From Prorocentrum cordatum (lineage: Eukaryota > Sar > Dinophyceae > Prorocentrales > Prorocentraceae): a DNA stretch of 64,000 nt. Where the stretch lies: the NCBI GenBank assembly GCA_963575745.1, contig CAUYUJ010016302.1, positions 221,773-285,772 on the forward strand, given 5' to 3'. A program made the translations under genes and the position numbers. Under the pieces are notes generated by a model, which was given only the letters and a program-made list of their open reading frames with translations, had not been told where the DNA came from and ran no database searches. The stretch's first letter is position 1, and every line of letters begins with the position of its first letter. Of this stretch, positions 10,760-21,662 are shown in pieces.

Positions 10760-11290
10760 TCGTATATTGCCATGGAAGGGCCGGCGACGGCGAGGAGGCG
10801 AAGCAGCATGGAAAGAGAGGATGGCTGTTCAGGACGCACTCTCATAAGCTTTCAAGGCCTCAAACTTGCCTAAGGGGTCCTCCGGGGCCTCCCAAATCTG
10901 AGGCCTCACAGTTTCGTCGTCGTCGTCGGCGGCGGCATCTCTGCGAGCGTCGTCATCATCGTCATCATGATCATCATCGTTACCACCGCCATCGTCATCG
11001 GTGTCATCGCGTTCATCTGCGCGAGCAGCTGGCACGGAGAAGGGGCGAGCAAGAGCAGGATCGCCGATGCGCCGGGGAGGCGGGAGAAGAGGGCATTGAA
11101 GATAGCAGCGATAATGATGATGGTCGTGTAAGGGGGGCGGCGTCTGGGGCGATGTAGACGGCGTTTGGCGCCGGTGTTTTTTTAACGCGCACACATGACT
11201 GGAACTCCATTGACTACCCAGATCAAGCAATAACCTCTAGGACTCCGTCCGAGGGTCGAGCGCGCGCAAAAGCGCGCGCGGGCCGCCCGT
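10760..11290. repeat. intergenic spacer between the RPA-like duplicates, with CGT/CAT trinucleotide tracts
   Basis: From about 10916 to 11010 the sequence is CGTCGTCGTCGG, CATCATCGTCATCATGATC and related triplets. On the minus strand this would encode an Asp run, but no ordered protein surrounds it. The spacer separates the upstream edge of copy A from the 3' end of copy B. Confidence 0.6.
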
Positions 11291-11303
11291 CAGGAACAGC
11301 ATC

Positions 11304-12715
11304 TCACGCCTCGACAAGCCCGCGGCTGCGGACTGCCATGTCCGCGGCCGCGGAGGCAGCGGCCGCGTCGTCCAGGGCGCGCTTGCGCTTCAGGGGCGTC
11401 ACGGCGTGGCCGAAGGTCAGCGGCGGGCCCTTCGGGACCGCGAGCGTCTTGGTCATGTACTGCGTCCACATGGCCGCGTCCTGCGCGGCCACTTTGTGGT
11501 GCGACTGAACCACGAAGGTGTCGTCATTCTTGCGCTTCGTGGCAGTGACGAAGAAGGTGCCGTCCGCGCGCACCAGCCACTGGACGGCGCTGGATAGGCC
11601 GCCAGCCGTGAAGCGGTATTTCGCCGGCGCCGTCTGGCCCACGGGCTCGAGGGCGCAGGTGGTGAACCGCGTGACACGCAGGCCCTGCGGTGTCTGGCAC
11701 GGTGGTTTCCTCTTCATCCTCCAGCTCCAAGAACTTGCCGAGGAGGCGCACGGCGGTGACCGTCGAACCGTCCACAATCGCGAAGCCGAGGTCCGGATCA
11801 AAGCCGACGGAGGTGCACTTGGCGAACGGGCACGCAGTGTTGCTCGAGGCGATGGGCGTCGGGTCCAGGCGCCAGGAGCCGACGACGCCGTCGGAGGTGA
11901 GCGTGGGGAGGAGCAGCTTGGTCTCGAGATTGTTCACCTCGCGCAGCGCGTTGATGCGGTAAATCAGGCGGATGGAGTACGGGACGGCGCGGAGCGTCTG
12001 CAGGAACTTCTGGATTTCAGTGTCTGTGGCCGTCGACGGATCAGGGAAGCCTGGAATCTGCATGGCCACGTCGTGGTAGAGCATGGCAGCGCAGTGGCCC
12101 GTGGCATCGGTCAACTCGAGCTGGAAGATCCACCGCGGTTCGATGAGCGCCCCCCCCCGTGCTCGGCGCAAACGCCGTGGTCGCCGTCCGGAACCTGCTT
12201 CTTGCACGTCGAGCAACAGCGCATGACGAAGCCTTCGTTGCGCAAGACAGTGCTGACGCCCATGATCGCTACGCTGTGAGCTTTGTACACTCCATCCAGG
12301 TCCCGCGCGTTGCCAGGCACGATGACCGCCGTCAACGCAGACAACGACATTGTGGAGGTCTCGCAAGTTTTGCAATCCCTTGCGATCGCAGCTGCGAGGG
12401 AAGTCGCCGGGCCATTGTCCGCCACGGACGCCAGCAACACCTGCGCCAGCTCGGCGGGGCACTCGGCCACCTGCGCGGCCTCGGTGGCGCGGAGCTCCCA
12501 CGACACACTCCCGTTTGCGGTGACCTCGCGCTTGACGAATACAATGCGACGGCAGTCCCCTCAGTCCAACTTGGCAAGCTCCGTTGCGTGGTGGCGCCAG
12601 AAGGAGCACTTGATGGTATTTCCGCCGGCCCGGAGGATGGCGTTGCAGACGCACTTAGCCCCGTACCTTGTCTCCTGCCACTTCGCCCCGGGCTGGCGCG
12701 TGACGACGCCGAGGA
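11304..12715 (-). pseudogene. RPA-like protein, copy B, C-terminal part (3' of the LINE insertion)
   Basis: This holds the homologue of copy A from LGVVTRQPGAKW to the C-terminus, including the zinc ribbon (CSTC...CAEH), the FQLELTDATGHCAAMLYHD OB-fold strand and the TPLKRKR tail. The reading frame is broken at least three times: near 12545 just before the FVKRE segment, at a nine-C run (12150-12158) inside the zinc-ribbon region, and between about 11690 and 11800. Unlike copy A it keeps TAC where A has TAG near the C-terminus. The N-terminal part of the same gene lies ~9 kb away at 21756-22317, on the far side of a retrotransposon, and the two halves meet at the same codon. Confidence 0.6.
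12704..12715. repeat. target-site duplication of the LINE, left copy
   Basis: CGACGCCGAGGA, identical to 21756-21767. Comparison with the uninterrupted RPA-like copy A (TAACGCCGAGGACACA near 10013-10028) shows that only one copy belongs to the gene, so the second was made by the insertion. Confidence 0.85.
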
Positions 12716-12732
12716 TGATGATGATGATGATG
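12716..12732. repeat. trinucleotide 3' tail of the LINE
   Basis: (TGA)n directly abutting the left target-site duplication. On the element strand this is an ATC-repeat 3' end. Simple-repeat tails in place of poly(A) are known in several LINE clades. Confidence 0.8.
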
Positions 12733-13506
12733 AAGCGCCTTGAAAGGTCGGTTCTCCCAAAACACAAACCTGAGAAGCCACCAATACGCCAAATGCGTAC
12801 GGTAGAGAAAGAGGGAAGCGGGAGGAGAGGCGGAAGAGGGATGAAGCAGAAGTAAGGTGAAGCCCAGCCCAGGATTGAAACCCATGATACTGAAAGAAAT
12901 CATGAATGACAGATTGTCCGATGTCCCAAATGAATCCCACCACAAGGTCTCTCTTGCTTTGAATGAAGATGAGAACAATGAGAAACGTAATGCAAGATAA
13001 TGGATTATGCTCAAATTGATCAACAATATCTTGAGTGACTTGAGTAACTCTTGAAGCCAATCTTGAGGGCATATGGTCCCAAGGTCTGAAGTAAGTAAGA
13101 AGTGAAGAAATCTTCCATTGAGTCCCATGAAACCCATTAAACATAAGTAGCAACCAAGACGAAAGAAAAATCTGAAAGAGAGTCTGAAATAAAACTGAAT
13201 GTCCCAAGCACGCAGTGAACCCAGAAGATACGGAGGCATACAAAATGGATTGTCAAAGCCGAGTGAGAACTCAACCGTGAGAACCCACCCCAGGCATATC
13301 AAGACATATGGAGTAAGATTGAATTCAAACAGGTATGGAGGACGCAAGATGGCTGGGAATGTTTATAACCTTTTGTATTTTGCCAACCAACAACGTTGAA
13401 GAACATGCAGGAGAGATTGAGGGATACTGAGAGTCCTCCAAAAGCCGCAGGCCCATGCACCGCAGACGCCAGGAGGTTCAGTCTGTCGGAGTCCCAGGAA
13501 TGGCCT
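12733..13506. other. 3' untranslated region of the LINE
   Basis: No long frame on the element strand matches a protein. The DNA is comparatively AT-rich with short runs such as GAATCCCACC that recur in other non-coding parts of this element. Confidence 0.5.
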
Positions 13507-14506
13507 TCACGGGTACTTCCAACGCCACTTTTCCACAAAGAAGTCTCCGTCCCACCAGTAGTCAGACAGGTACCATACAACTGGGTGAGGCCAGCCCGAT
13601 TCGGGGTCGAACCACGTGTCATAGTACTCCGTATACCAGACTTTGGTGTAGACTTTTTCCTCTTCACAGTAGTTCCACATTCCTCCTGAGCCGTGTGTCC
13701 ACTTGAGACGCTTCTTGGCGGCTAGCTTGACTGGAAGGCTGCGTTTGGCCATCCCCTGGAATTGGATATGGATGTTTCCCAGCCGTCTCGGACGAGAGTT
13801 CCCGTCAGGGTTTGAGGCGAAACGGCTACTGACCAGCAGCCAGTTCTTTCCAAGGGACTCTCCGAACCCTTTCGTCGGGACCCCGAACGTTGACATACAG
13901 TCCATTAAAGCCGCTGTCCCGACAAGCTTTGAAAAGCGGGATTTTGCACCAGTCATATGTGAAATGGGGACCACCAAGGTCCGATGGTATAAGAAACCGA
14001 GCCGGCAACTTGACCACCCTTTGGAATAGCAGCGTAGAGCAGTATGAGAGTGCCTCAAGATCTTGTTTAGACAGGAAGCAGACTTTGCGTTTAGACCTGC
14101 AAAGCTTCCCCTGAAAGATAACGTGAGGGTCCGACGCCTTGGGAAGTAGCATACCGAAAGCTTGAGCCCGAGACTGCAGGAGCCGACAGGAGGCAAGGGA
14201 AGGGGAGGGGCCCATCCCCCCAAACCCCAAGAGAGAAAAACAGACTCGAGTCCCAAAACACAGAGGCATCCCGAGGAAGGAGGGATTGTTGCGAAGCCAC
14301 GGTGTCCCTAAGATCGCATGGACCAGGCGGGTCCCAGATAGAATCGCACAAGTGACATCTCCTGGTGCCAGCCAATCCCCGAGGTGGGAGGCAAAGAGGG
14401 GAGAGGAGAACACAAAGAGGTCTCGATACAGACCCAAATGCAAATTCCGTGGGGTGTCAGATACCCCCGCTCCATTAGTATTGGAGCCTGTTCTCTGAGG
14501 CCGCAA
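13507..14506 (-). CDS. LINE-internal ORF of unknown function (ORF5), frame-shifted
   Basis: Two minus-strand frames look like parts of one protein. The upstream frame (14506 to 13826) ends with a convincing stretch reading CKIPLFKACRDSGFNGLYVN and VRRVPWKELAAGQ. A second frame then reads an 81-residue segment from ATG at 13752, rich in Trp and Tyr (YTEYYDTWFDPESGWPHP, YLSDYWWDGDFFVEKW). It also holds a basic patch, AAKKRLKWTHG. One frameshift at about 13800-13830 would join them. I do not recognise a family. Its position inside the duplication-bounded element means it is element cargo or an extra element ORF. Confidence 0.4.
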
Positions 14507-15344
14507 TTAGGTAAGATACCCAGACCTCTGAAGATTCCGTAACATTAAATTTGTGCACTTGCATTCCGTGAAACATTGCCACGGCAAACTTCCGAGTGTG
14601 AGGTGCACATGGGCCGCGAAAAAGGCGACGGTCTTTCCCGGTCCTAGCAAAAGACCCATGTTGATCAGCAAACGTCAAAATAGACCGAATGGAGCAGATG
14701 ATGGGAGAAATCCCCTGAATTATGTTCCAGAACCGATCTGGGTCAACATACCCCGCTCCCAACCCTAGCTCCATCAAATCTCCAATAAGCTCTAGCCATC
14801 GAGAAGTGTCGGGTTCCCTGTTCCACCGCTCTCGGACCATCCTCTGTACATCGGTGACACGACCAGCGACTGAGCGAAGCTCCTCCATGGACTTGGACGA
14901 GGCACTGGTAGGTTGTCGTCTTTGAAGATACCTGGCCATTTGACCCCAAATATTCCACCAGACAGTGTAAATGAAATTCCCAGGATCTGACCAGCGGTTG
15001 TCGTAGAACACTGCGCCCTTGTATGACATTGTCTTGATCTGTACAAAAGACATAGAGCGTACTGCAATTCCCACGATCCCAATAAGGTCCTTGCATGCCT
15101 TACTTGAGAAAAATTCCTCAAAGAGATTCCATAGCTGCCTGAGAGGTATCTCGAATTCGCGCCCCTTCTCATACATGTGGAGTGTGACGCATTTCCGTGG
15201 GTTGTATGATCCTGAATTTGCAGGAACGATCTCGGAACTTTCGATTGCCAGTGCACGTGGGCAGGCGGATGCCCACGCCTCGAAGATACAGCACTGGAGG
15301 GACTTTGAATTCCATGGCCTGACAACCCTCTGAGGGGCAAGCAT
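14475..15344 (-). CDS. LINE-internal ORF of unknown function (ORF4)
   Basis: A 289-residue frame with balanced amino-acid composition, unlike the repeat shadows elsewhere. It includes a helical segment (RQLWNLFEEFFSSKACKD), an aromatic stretch (YTVWWNIWGQMARYLQRR) and FWNIIQGISPIICSIRSIL. No catalytic motif is recognised. The first 40 codons may precede the true start. It lies downstream of the RT and ORF3 on the element strand and overlaps the start of the next frame by about 30 bp, as in a compact polycistronic element. Function is unknown. Confidence 0.45.
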   Translation of the reverse strand: MLAPQRVVRPWNSKSLQCCIFEAWASACPRALAIESSEIVPANSGSYNPRKCVTLHMYEKGREFEIPLRQLWNLFEEFFSSKACKDLIGIVGIAVRSMSFVQIKTMSYKGAVFYDNRWSDPGNFIYTVWWNIWGQMARYLQRRQPTSASSKSMEELRSVAGRVTDVQRMVRERWNREPDTSRWLELIGDLMELGLGAGYVDPDRFWNIIQGISPIICSIRSILTFADQHGSFARTGKDRRLFRGPCAPHTRKFAVAMFHGMQVHKFNVTESSEVWVSYLIAASENRLQY

Positions 15345-15533
15345 GAGAGTGTGTTCCCAGATAACTTGAGAAGAGGTTGGAGCAGAACGGGCAAAGCGAA
15401 TTGAACCAAAATGATTACAGAAGGCAGCCAGGACATCAGGACAACCGAAAGATGTGGATTCAAAAGATGGCGAGATAGAGAAAAGAGATGCACTTTATCA
15501 GGGATCGGACGGCAGTCATCGTCCTGGCCAGCG

Positions 15534-16030
15534 AAGTGAGATTAACAATCCCAGGCCAAACCCATCTGTACTGAAGTGAAGGAGCAAACTGATCGCCAAA
15601 CTACCCCAAGAAGAAACTTGAAACTTCGAGGCCTTGGGCAAAGAGTGAGAAACAACCCCACTTAACCCCGTCAGCCGAATTGAGAAGAATATGATGCAGT
15701 CCCAGCTCATGAGAAATGACCTGGAGGCCTAATGCCCTGAGACACTTGTAATCCCAAGCATTCCCAGATTGAAACGAAAGCCATAATCCTGGCGAAGTGA
15801 TGAAATTGGCAATCCCATCCAAGCCCGTTTTGAACTGAAGTGAAGGACCAAACTGAGAGCGAAGCAATCCCAAGTTAAGAAATGTCCCATCGAGGCTGCG
15901 GGCAAAGAGCAAGAATCGACCCCACTACTTTGGCCCTGACGGACGTGTTGAGGAGAGCAGAACTTAATCCCTGCCTCAGAGAAATGGCCTGTGGTCCCAC
16001 TGAAAGCCCTTGTAATCCCAGATTGATCCA
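15534..16030. repeat. two diverged tandem copies of a ~260-bp block
   Basis: Blocks at 15534-15765 and 15798-16030 share AATCCCA(G/T)CCAA-type starts, CTGAAGTGAAGGA(G/C)CAAACTGA, GGGCAAAGAG and CTTGTAATCCCA in the same order. They fill the gap between ORF3 and ORF4 and keep no shared reading frame. Confidence 0.65.
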
Positions 16031-16103
16031 GAGTTGAACCGAGAAGAGAGCTGAGGACCCGAAGGGAAGAAACACTTTAGCTGTATCTTCTGATCTGCCT
16101 CGG

Positions 16104-17379
16104 TCACATCAGGAAACGAGGTTTGCAAAGCAGATGGCACCTTACATTGGCACCGTTATTGCCAGACTCCACCGTGATAAGATCTCCAACATCTTCAAAC
16201 ATGTCCTTGACGTAGAGGAGTGCCACAATGCAGCTGCCAGCGAAGATCTGAGATTTGTCGTGTAGCCTCTCCTTCTTAGGGCAGACCTCTGGGCCAATGA
16301 ACGCTTCTTTGGTATAAAACCGCGCATTGAACAAATGAATATCTTTGGAACGAAACGTGTTGAGCCCAAAGTGCCAGAGAATCTTCGTGACGTCCCTGGT
16401 AGTGAGATAGCCGTGCTCTCCCAAAACTGGGATACTGTCTGAAACCAGTGGACCTTGATTGTCGATAATGAAAGGTGTAAGCTCACGAACTGTGATGATT
16501 TGGAAGTGTTCCCCGACCTTGGCCTTGAAGGTGTTCAAACCTGTAAGCTGGGGAACGAAAGCCATAATGTAACGCCTTGAGCTGGTGTGGTCTGTGCCGC
16601 CCTTTGGGGCGAAAAATTGGGCATCCTGAGTGATCGTACTCCAACTGAGACTTCAGCACTGGAGGGCCCAACTTGCTGATCCAGGGCTTCTTATCCTGTT
16701 CCCAGCTCTTTGGAGCAGGCTGCGACCTTCGGTCAGGCGAGTCGACTTCCGCTTCAGAGCCAGAAGAGGAACTCCTGGAGTCTGGTGATCCCGAAGACGG
16801 TACTTCCCAGGTAGTGCCGCCCACAGGTTTGACAAGTGTTTCCCCACGGTAGTCCTGCGTCTCTGGTAAGGCATCATCCGACTCGGGCTTCGACCCCGAC
16901 CCGCCACCCTGCAGTTGTTTCTTGAACCCACCTGAGTACTGCATCTTCCTGGCAATCGGTGAACGGCTCCGAGACGCAGAGTCTCCCCTGTGCACAGGTG
17001 CTGGGGGCGGCGTGGGGAGTTTCCTGGCTTCGCGAGGGTCAGCACTGGAGGATGCTTTGGCCTTGAGACCCTGATTCTTGAACTCGACTGTCCTTGCTTG
17101 GTCCTCCTTTTTCTGTTCGAGCTTCTTCTGCAGCTTGACTTTCTTCTCATTCGAGGTAAGCGCGGGCTTCGTTTCCATCTTAACCAGACGCTTCCGAGCC
17201 AAACGATCTAAGGCGTGGCGATCGAATCCAAAGAAAAGGGGGACAGTCGGCTGAATCTGATTCCCAATCAAATCCAGATCCTGAGAGTAACAGGTGTCCG
17301 TGGTGAAAGTAAAGGTAGCCCCGCTGGGCGCAGTACGATAGCGAATGTGTGTCTGGGTTGCGCCAGACAAAGCCGATGG
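16104..17379 (-). CDS. LINE ORF3, unknown function, one frameshift
   Basis: The frame is the same as that of the RT-encoding ORF and is separated from it by a single TAG, so it may be a continuation of ORF2 rather than a separate protein. The first ~250 residues are charged and Ser/Pro-rich with a Lys/Glu helix (KKVKLQKKLEQKKEDQA). Near 16600 the protein sense moves to another frame. That frame then reads a well-formed C-terminal domain of about 150 residues: FKAKVGEHFQIITVRELTPF, GEHGYLTTRDVTKILWHFGL, IFAGSCIVALLYVKDMFED. I do not recognise the domain. It is not an RNase H or a CCHC knuckle. Confidence 0.5.
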
Positions 17380-20330
17380 CTACTGAAGGCGAAGGTGAAG
17401 CGGTTGCCGAACCCAATCAAGCATTTCTTTAGCAAGACCCAAACGAAACTTTTTGTCCCGAGAACCCTGAGGAGAAAATAAGGTGGTCCAGGCATCCTTG
17501 TCATACCTGAAAACGCACCCCCTATGCGAGCGAGAGTGGGCACGGCTGCCACCAAAGTTGTCAAAGGAGCGATTCTGAATAACCCAATGCTTGCAATATT
17601 GAAACAGCCTCGACGAAAAATCTTCTGGATGTCTTTGCATGTGAGAGACCCAACTAATAGCTGAATCCAAATGGAAAATAGCCCATGAGACCTCTTTGAA
17701 CCCCTTGGTTTTGCGATTTCTGCGTAAACTGAATTGTTCGGGAGATTCCCCCGGGAGCCTTCTGAGTTTCAACATGATCCTGATACATTGATTCTGGGCC
17801 TTGGTAATCAAATCCGCCGTCGTCTTACAAGGGACCCAGGCAGCACCTCTGGATCGGATAATCCCCCCCGCCATACAGTTAAGTTTAGAGAGACGTTTAG
17901 ACATGGGGATTTGCTCGTTAATCAAGAACCTACTGTTAGCCCAAAAGGCTTTGTTGATCTGTGAAATACCCTGCTTGACATCTTCGTGACAGGAACCAGT
18001 GGCGGAGAGAATTGGACCCAGCACCTTGGCCTCCGGTACTACAGACCAAGTTTTCCCAAAGGGATCAGACCACTTGTATCCTTGAAAGAAGTAGGGGTAT
18101 GCCGGAAGGATTTCCCGATCGTCTTTGAGTTTGAGCCGATGTTCATTCCAGAGCTCCGACTCTACCAGTGCGGTCAGAGTTGCAAGGTCTTGTTCCGAGG
18201 ACGCCACCACGAAGATATTATCTGACCAGCTGAGAAGAGCAATCCTGAAATCAAAGCCCAACTGCTCGCAACGGATAGAGATTCCCAAAGAAGAATGGGT
18301 GATTTTCTCCAGGGTGGAGGCGAAACAATCTTCTACGGAAACGCGCGCCAGTATGCATGCCGTCCCAGCTCCTTGCATCAACCCACGGTCTCTTTGGATA
18401 ATCCCAGTGTTTGAGTCCAAAAGTGAGATGGAAACTCGAGGGTTCCTGTGCAACCTGATGCAGCCCACTGCTAAGAAAGAGGGACTCCCCGTCCCAATAG
18501 ACTCCGCAGGACTAATCCATAACGAATCTGGTCGTGGTGAGCTTTGATATCAGTAATCCCAACCATTCCTTTGTTAAAGTGATCTCGGCCATATTCTAAA
18601 ATGTGATAGACACTCGTGTGAAGTTCCTGTAATTGTCCACCTTTGCTGAGCCCAAAAATCAGACCCTTGAGACCTTTAGAATCAGTGTATGAATCCAGAA
18701 CTGGCAGAATGGCCCTTGCCACATATGCGTGCCCAATCTTGGCAATTGCAGGCTGAGGAATGACAACTCTAGTTTGAGAAGGGGTTCCAAAACCCTTGAT
18801 CTTGTTACCCAGGTGGCCCCCGAATGTGACGTCGTCCCAAAATTCGGGGTCGCCTAAGCAGGCCTGTATACACCCCGTGAGCCTTTGGGACCAGCCCGAA
18901 GCTTTTACTACAGCCGTACAGGCGAACTCTGTGTCGATCTTTCGGGGGGCCTTGATGTCGTCCAGCGCGTCCTCCAGCAAGGATGGAATGATGGGGTCGC
19001 CGTAGAAGTTGAAGAAACCCAAAGAGCGAAGCCAGGCGATGTCCTCCTGACGCTCCGATTCTGAGAGTCCCCACCTCTCGCTGTATTCTTCAGCAACCAG
19101 TGTGGTACAGCGGTCTACTTCAAAAATCTTGACTTGATCTACACAGAAACCCAATATGGGTAGGAGAGACTTGCGGGAGGCCCAGACCCGTTTTCCTTGA
19201 GAGGCGTTGAGCGCAACCTGAGCCAAATCGCGTTGAAGTTTAGTTATCTTAAGAGCTTTCAAGAGGAGCTGACCCAAGGCGACCCTCGTGGCTTCGTTAA
19301 GTTCGGAGTTGAACCGTGTCCTGAGACTCTTGACCCAAAATGGCTCTTCGGCAAATCTCCTAAAACTCCTTGGGAGAGCCTGAGTCGCTTCATAAACCTG
19401 GCCCAACATGTTTTCCCAGAAATCAAAGGAGAGGGTGAGGTCCCTTGGATCATGATACCTGACCGCACATGAATCGGGCTGTTCTTCGTCATTTAGACGA
19501 ATAAGTTCCGCTGATTCGGGAAACAGACCCTGGGCGATCTTCCTAACCTCCAAAATGTTTGTAGGAGTCCATAGGAGAGGTCTTCTCTTACGAACTTGCT
19601 GGTGAAAGGCCAGGACATCACAGCCAATAAGGGCATGGTCCCCAGGGACGCCCGCCCAGCAGGCGAAACAGTCAAAAGAGAGATCACTCCTGGCGAGAGC
19701 AATGTGATCGATCGTGCTGTTGGCTTGAGAGAGCGCCTGCTCACCATCGGGCTTCCTAGTGAATTGCATGGAAGTCTCTTGGAACCTGAGAGGGCACCAA
19801 TGGAGATCGAGATATGAACAGGCTTCGCAGAACGATCGGAATTTCTGGTCTCCGTTACCTTGATCGGCATTCATGTCCCCCAACCAAGAGAGAGTAGACC
19901 CCACAGGGCGGGATCGACCGAGTTGGATGGCACAGTTTAGAGAATCATGGAAAAAATCATGGGCAAGATGAGAGAAGAGAAAGGATCTGGCATGATGGTG
20001 GCATCCATCGAGACAGTCAGGACGAAGATCAACACGGATAGATCTCCAATCGCAGACAATGTCTTTCACACGTTTTCTCAGAGATTTGTGCACAAGCACG
20101 CCCATGGCCCTACACCCGGGGCCAGAGTGATGGCGGTAGTAAGCGTGGCCATTGAAAACAGGGCGTAGTAGCCCATCGTTTTGAAGGCAGCCCTTGAAAT
20201 CCGCCTCTAAGATACAAATTAAGCCCCAGCACTTCAGCTCGAGCAAATCTAGGTTGGCTTGCATTTGAGTCTCGTCGGCCCACTTGCCCTGCACATTGAG
20301 TGCACAAACGAGACCCCTCACGTAGGCATC
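17380..20330 (-). pseudogene. LINE ORF2: endonuclease-reverse transcriptase
   Basis: Nicks target DNA and copies the element RNA onto the nick. The N-terminal 240 residues form an apurinic/apyrimidinic-type endonuclease: LNVQ near the start, catalytic Glu in ICILEADFKG (E39), LGDMNAD (D149/N151), STIDHIALA (D205/H206) and PGDHALIG (D228/H229). RT motif A reads VGITDIKAHHDQI (about 587-599). Just after RGVP the sense moves to another frame at about 18470-18490, then continues with the RGLMQG block and the catalytic block SWSDNIFVVA, where the usual second Asp is Asn. A thumb-like region and a conserved LINE C-terminal region (RIMLKLRRLPGESPEQFSLR) follow. The coding frame begins directly after the ORF1 stop, in the same frame, without an ATG. 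Confidence 0.85.
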
Positions 20331-21395
20331 TCAGAGGGAGAGTGCCTCGTCGATGGTGTCTTTCAGCGTCTTGCGGAGCGCTTCATCGGGGATCTCCTTG
20401 AGAGACTCGTGCCACTGAAATTCCCCATCCTTGATAACGCCTATCTGATGGTCCAAGACGAAAAATTTTCGAGTCCGAGAACAAATCACGTAACTGTCTG
20501 TGCGATCTCCCATTGCCTTTTCCAGTGCACCTGAAACTGTCTTGAACAATTTTGCTGGGCCCCGCTCCTCCTTAGTACTGATCTGTCCACACCAGATCAA
20601 ATTTTCCAAGTACCCAGGGATCTTGAGATCACGGATCGTAGCTGCCGCTTGAAGTCCCACCGCAATCGAACTCCATTTGATCTCAACGCAACTCCCATAT
20701 CCAAATGGTGCAACAATATGCGTGGGCTGGGGGACGTCTGCTCGGCGAAGGATCGCCCGCGCCTTTTCCAGAGCCTCCTGCTTCTTGAGATTCCAGCCCA
20801 AGTTGGTGAGAATGAAGATGTCTCTATCTGCTCTTGGGGTGCTGGCCCATGGCGGACCCTTTTTCCTGGAGGAACCCTGGCTTGACTGGCTTTCTAGTTG
20901 TTTGGCTGCCATTTCTGCGCGCAGGGACTTCTGCTCCAGTTCGACAGCCAGAATCCTTTCGTTGAAGGCTTTCTGCACCTCGGTCTCACCTGCCTCAAGG
21001 TTGGCAAGCTTTACTTCGTGGTCATTGATCAAAGTGACGGCTACTGAGAATTCCTGAGCCAACGCCTTTTGAGTTCCCAATACGTCCAGTTGTAACGAAT
21101 CGATACGGTCCTTGATGGGAGCGATCTTTTTATCTAGAAGCGACTCGAGTTGCACCAAAAATCCGTCAGCCCCTGTGGCTGTCGAGACAGCCCCTGAAGA
21201 AATTGAACCATTCTCTCCCAGGCCCGTACTCTTAGCAGAACCCTTGGCCGCCAGTGTTCTCATAGCCTTCGAGGCCTCTTGCTGATTTTCTTTGTTTTCG
21301 TCTACCATCCGAGCATCGTCTCTCATTCTTTTCTGCTTGTCGATATCTAAAGACAAGAGCTTTTGCATGGTTTCTCCAATCTGCAAAGTCGGCAT
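20331..21395 (-). CDS. LINE ORF1 protein (nucleic-acid-binding/coat-like)
   Basis: A 354-residue protein from ATG at 21395, chosen because upstream residues in the same frame come from 5' untranslated repeats. Residues ~1-60 are charged, and ~90-200 form a helical, probably coiled-coil region (QLESLLDKKIAPIKDRIDSL, NERILAVELEQKSLRAEMAA). The C-terminal ~150 residues begin DIFILTNLGWNLKKQEALEK and suggest an RRM-like fold as in many LINE ORF1 proteins. This fits the family role of binding element RNA, inferred rather than shown. The stop codon TGA is followed in the same frame by ORF2, so readthrough or reinitiation would give a fusion. Confidence 0.7.
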   Translation of the reverse strand: MPTLQIGETMQKLLSLDIDKQKRMRDDARMVDENKENQQEASKAMRTLAAKGSAKSTGLGENGSISSGAVSTATGADGFLVQLESLLDKKIAPIKDRIDSLQLDVLGTQKALAQEFSVAVTLINDHEVKLANLEAGETEVQKAFNERILAVELEQKSLRAEMAAKQLESQSSQGSSRKKGPPWASTPRADRDIFILTNLGWNLKKQEALEKARAILRRADVPQPTHIVAPFGYGSCVEIKWSSIAVGLQAAATIRDLKIPGYLENLIWCGQISTKEERGPAKLFKTVSGALEKAMGDRTDSYVICSRTRKFFVLDHQIGVIKDGEFQWHESLKEIPDEALRKTLKDTIDEALSL

Positions 21396-21662
21396 GGCCG
21401 AAAGTGTAAGTACGAGCCAGTTACCCAAAATTTGAGATGGAAATGAAGCGCCGAATTGACAAAACCCAACAAATTCGCGAATTCGCCAAATTGAGTCGAT
21501 ATCCCACCAATGAAAGTGATATCCCACTGATAAATCCCACTGATTAAACCCAAATTGAACCAATCTCGCTGGCCCCGGAGGAGACGAAGAAGGCAGCGAT
21601 GGCTGCCGCGCCCCCGCGGCGGCGCACCCCCCCCCCACACGCTAGGCGCCTGTGGGAGCCAA

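Noticed and set aside
19330-19360. CCAAAATGGCTC as another spliced-leader remnant
   Set aside because: It lies inside the conserved coding sequence of LINE ORF2 and matches only the short core by chance.
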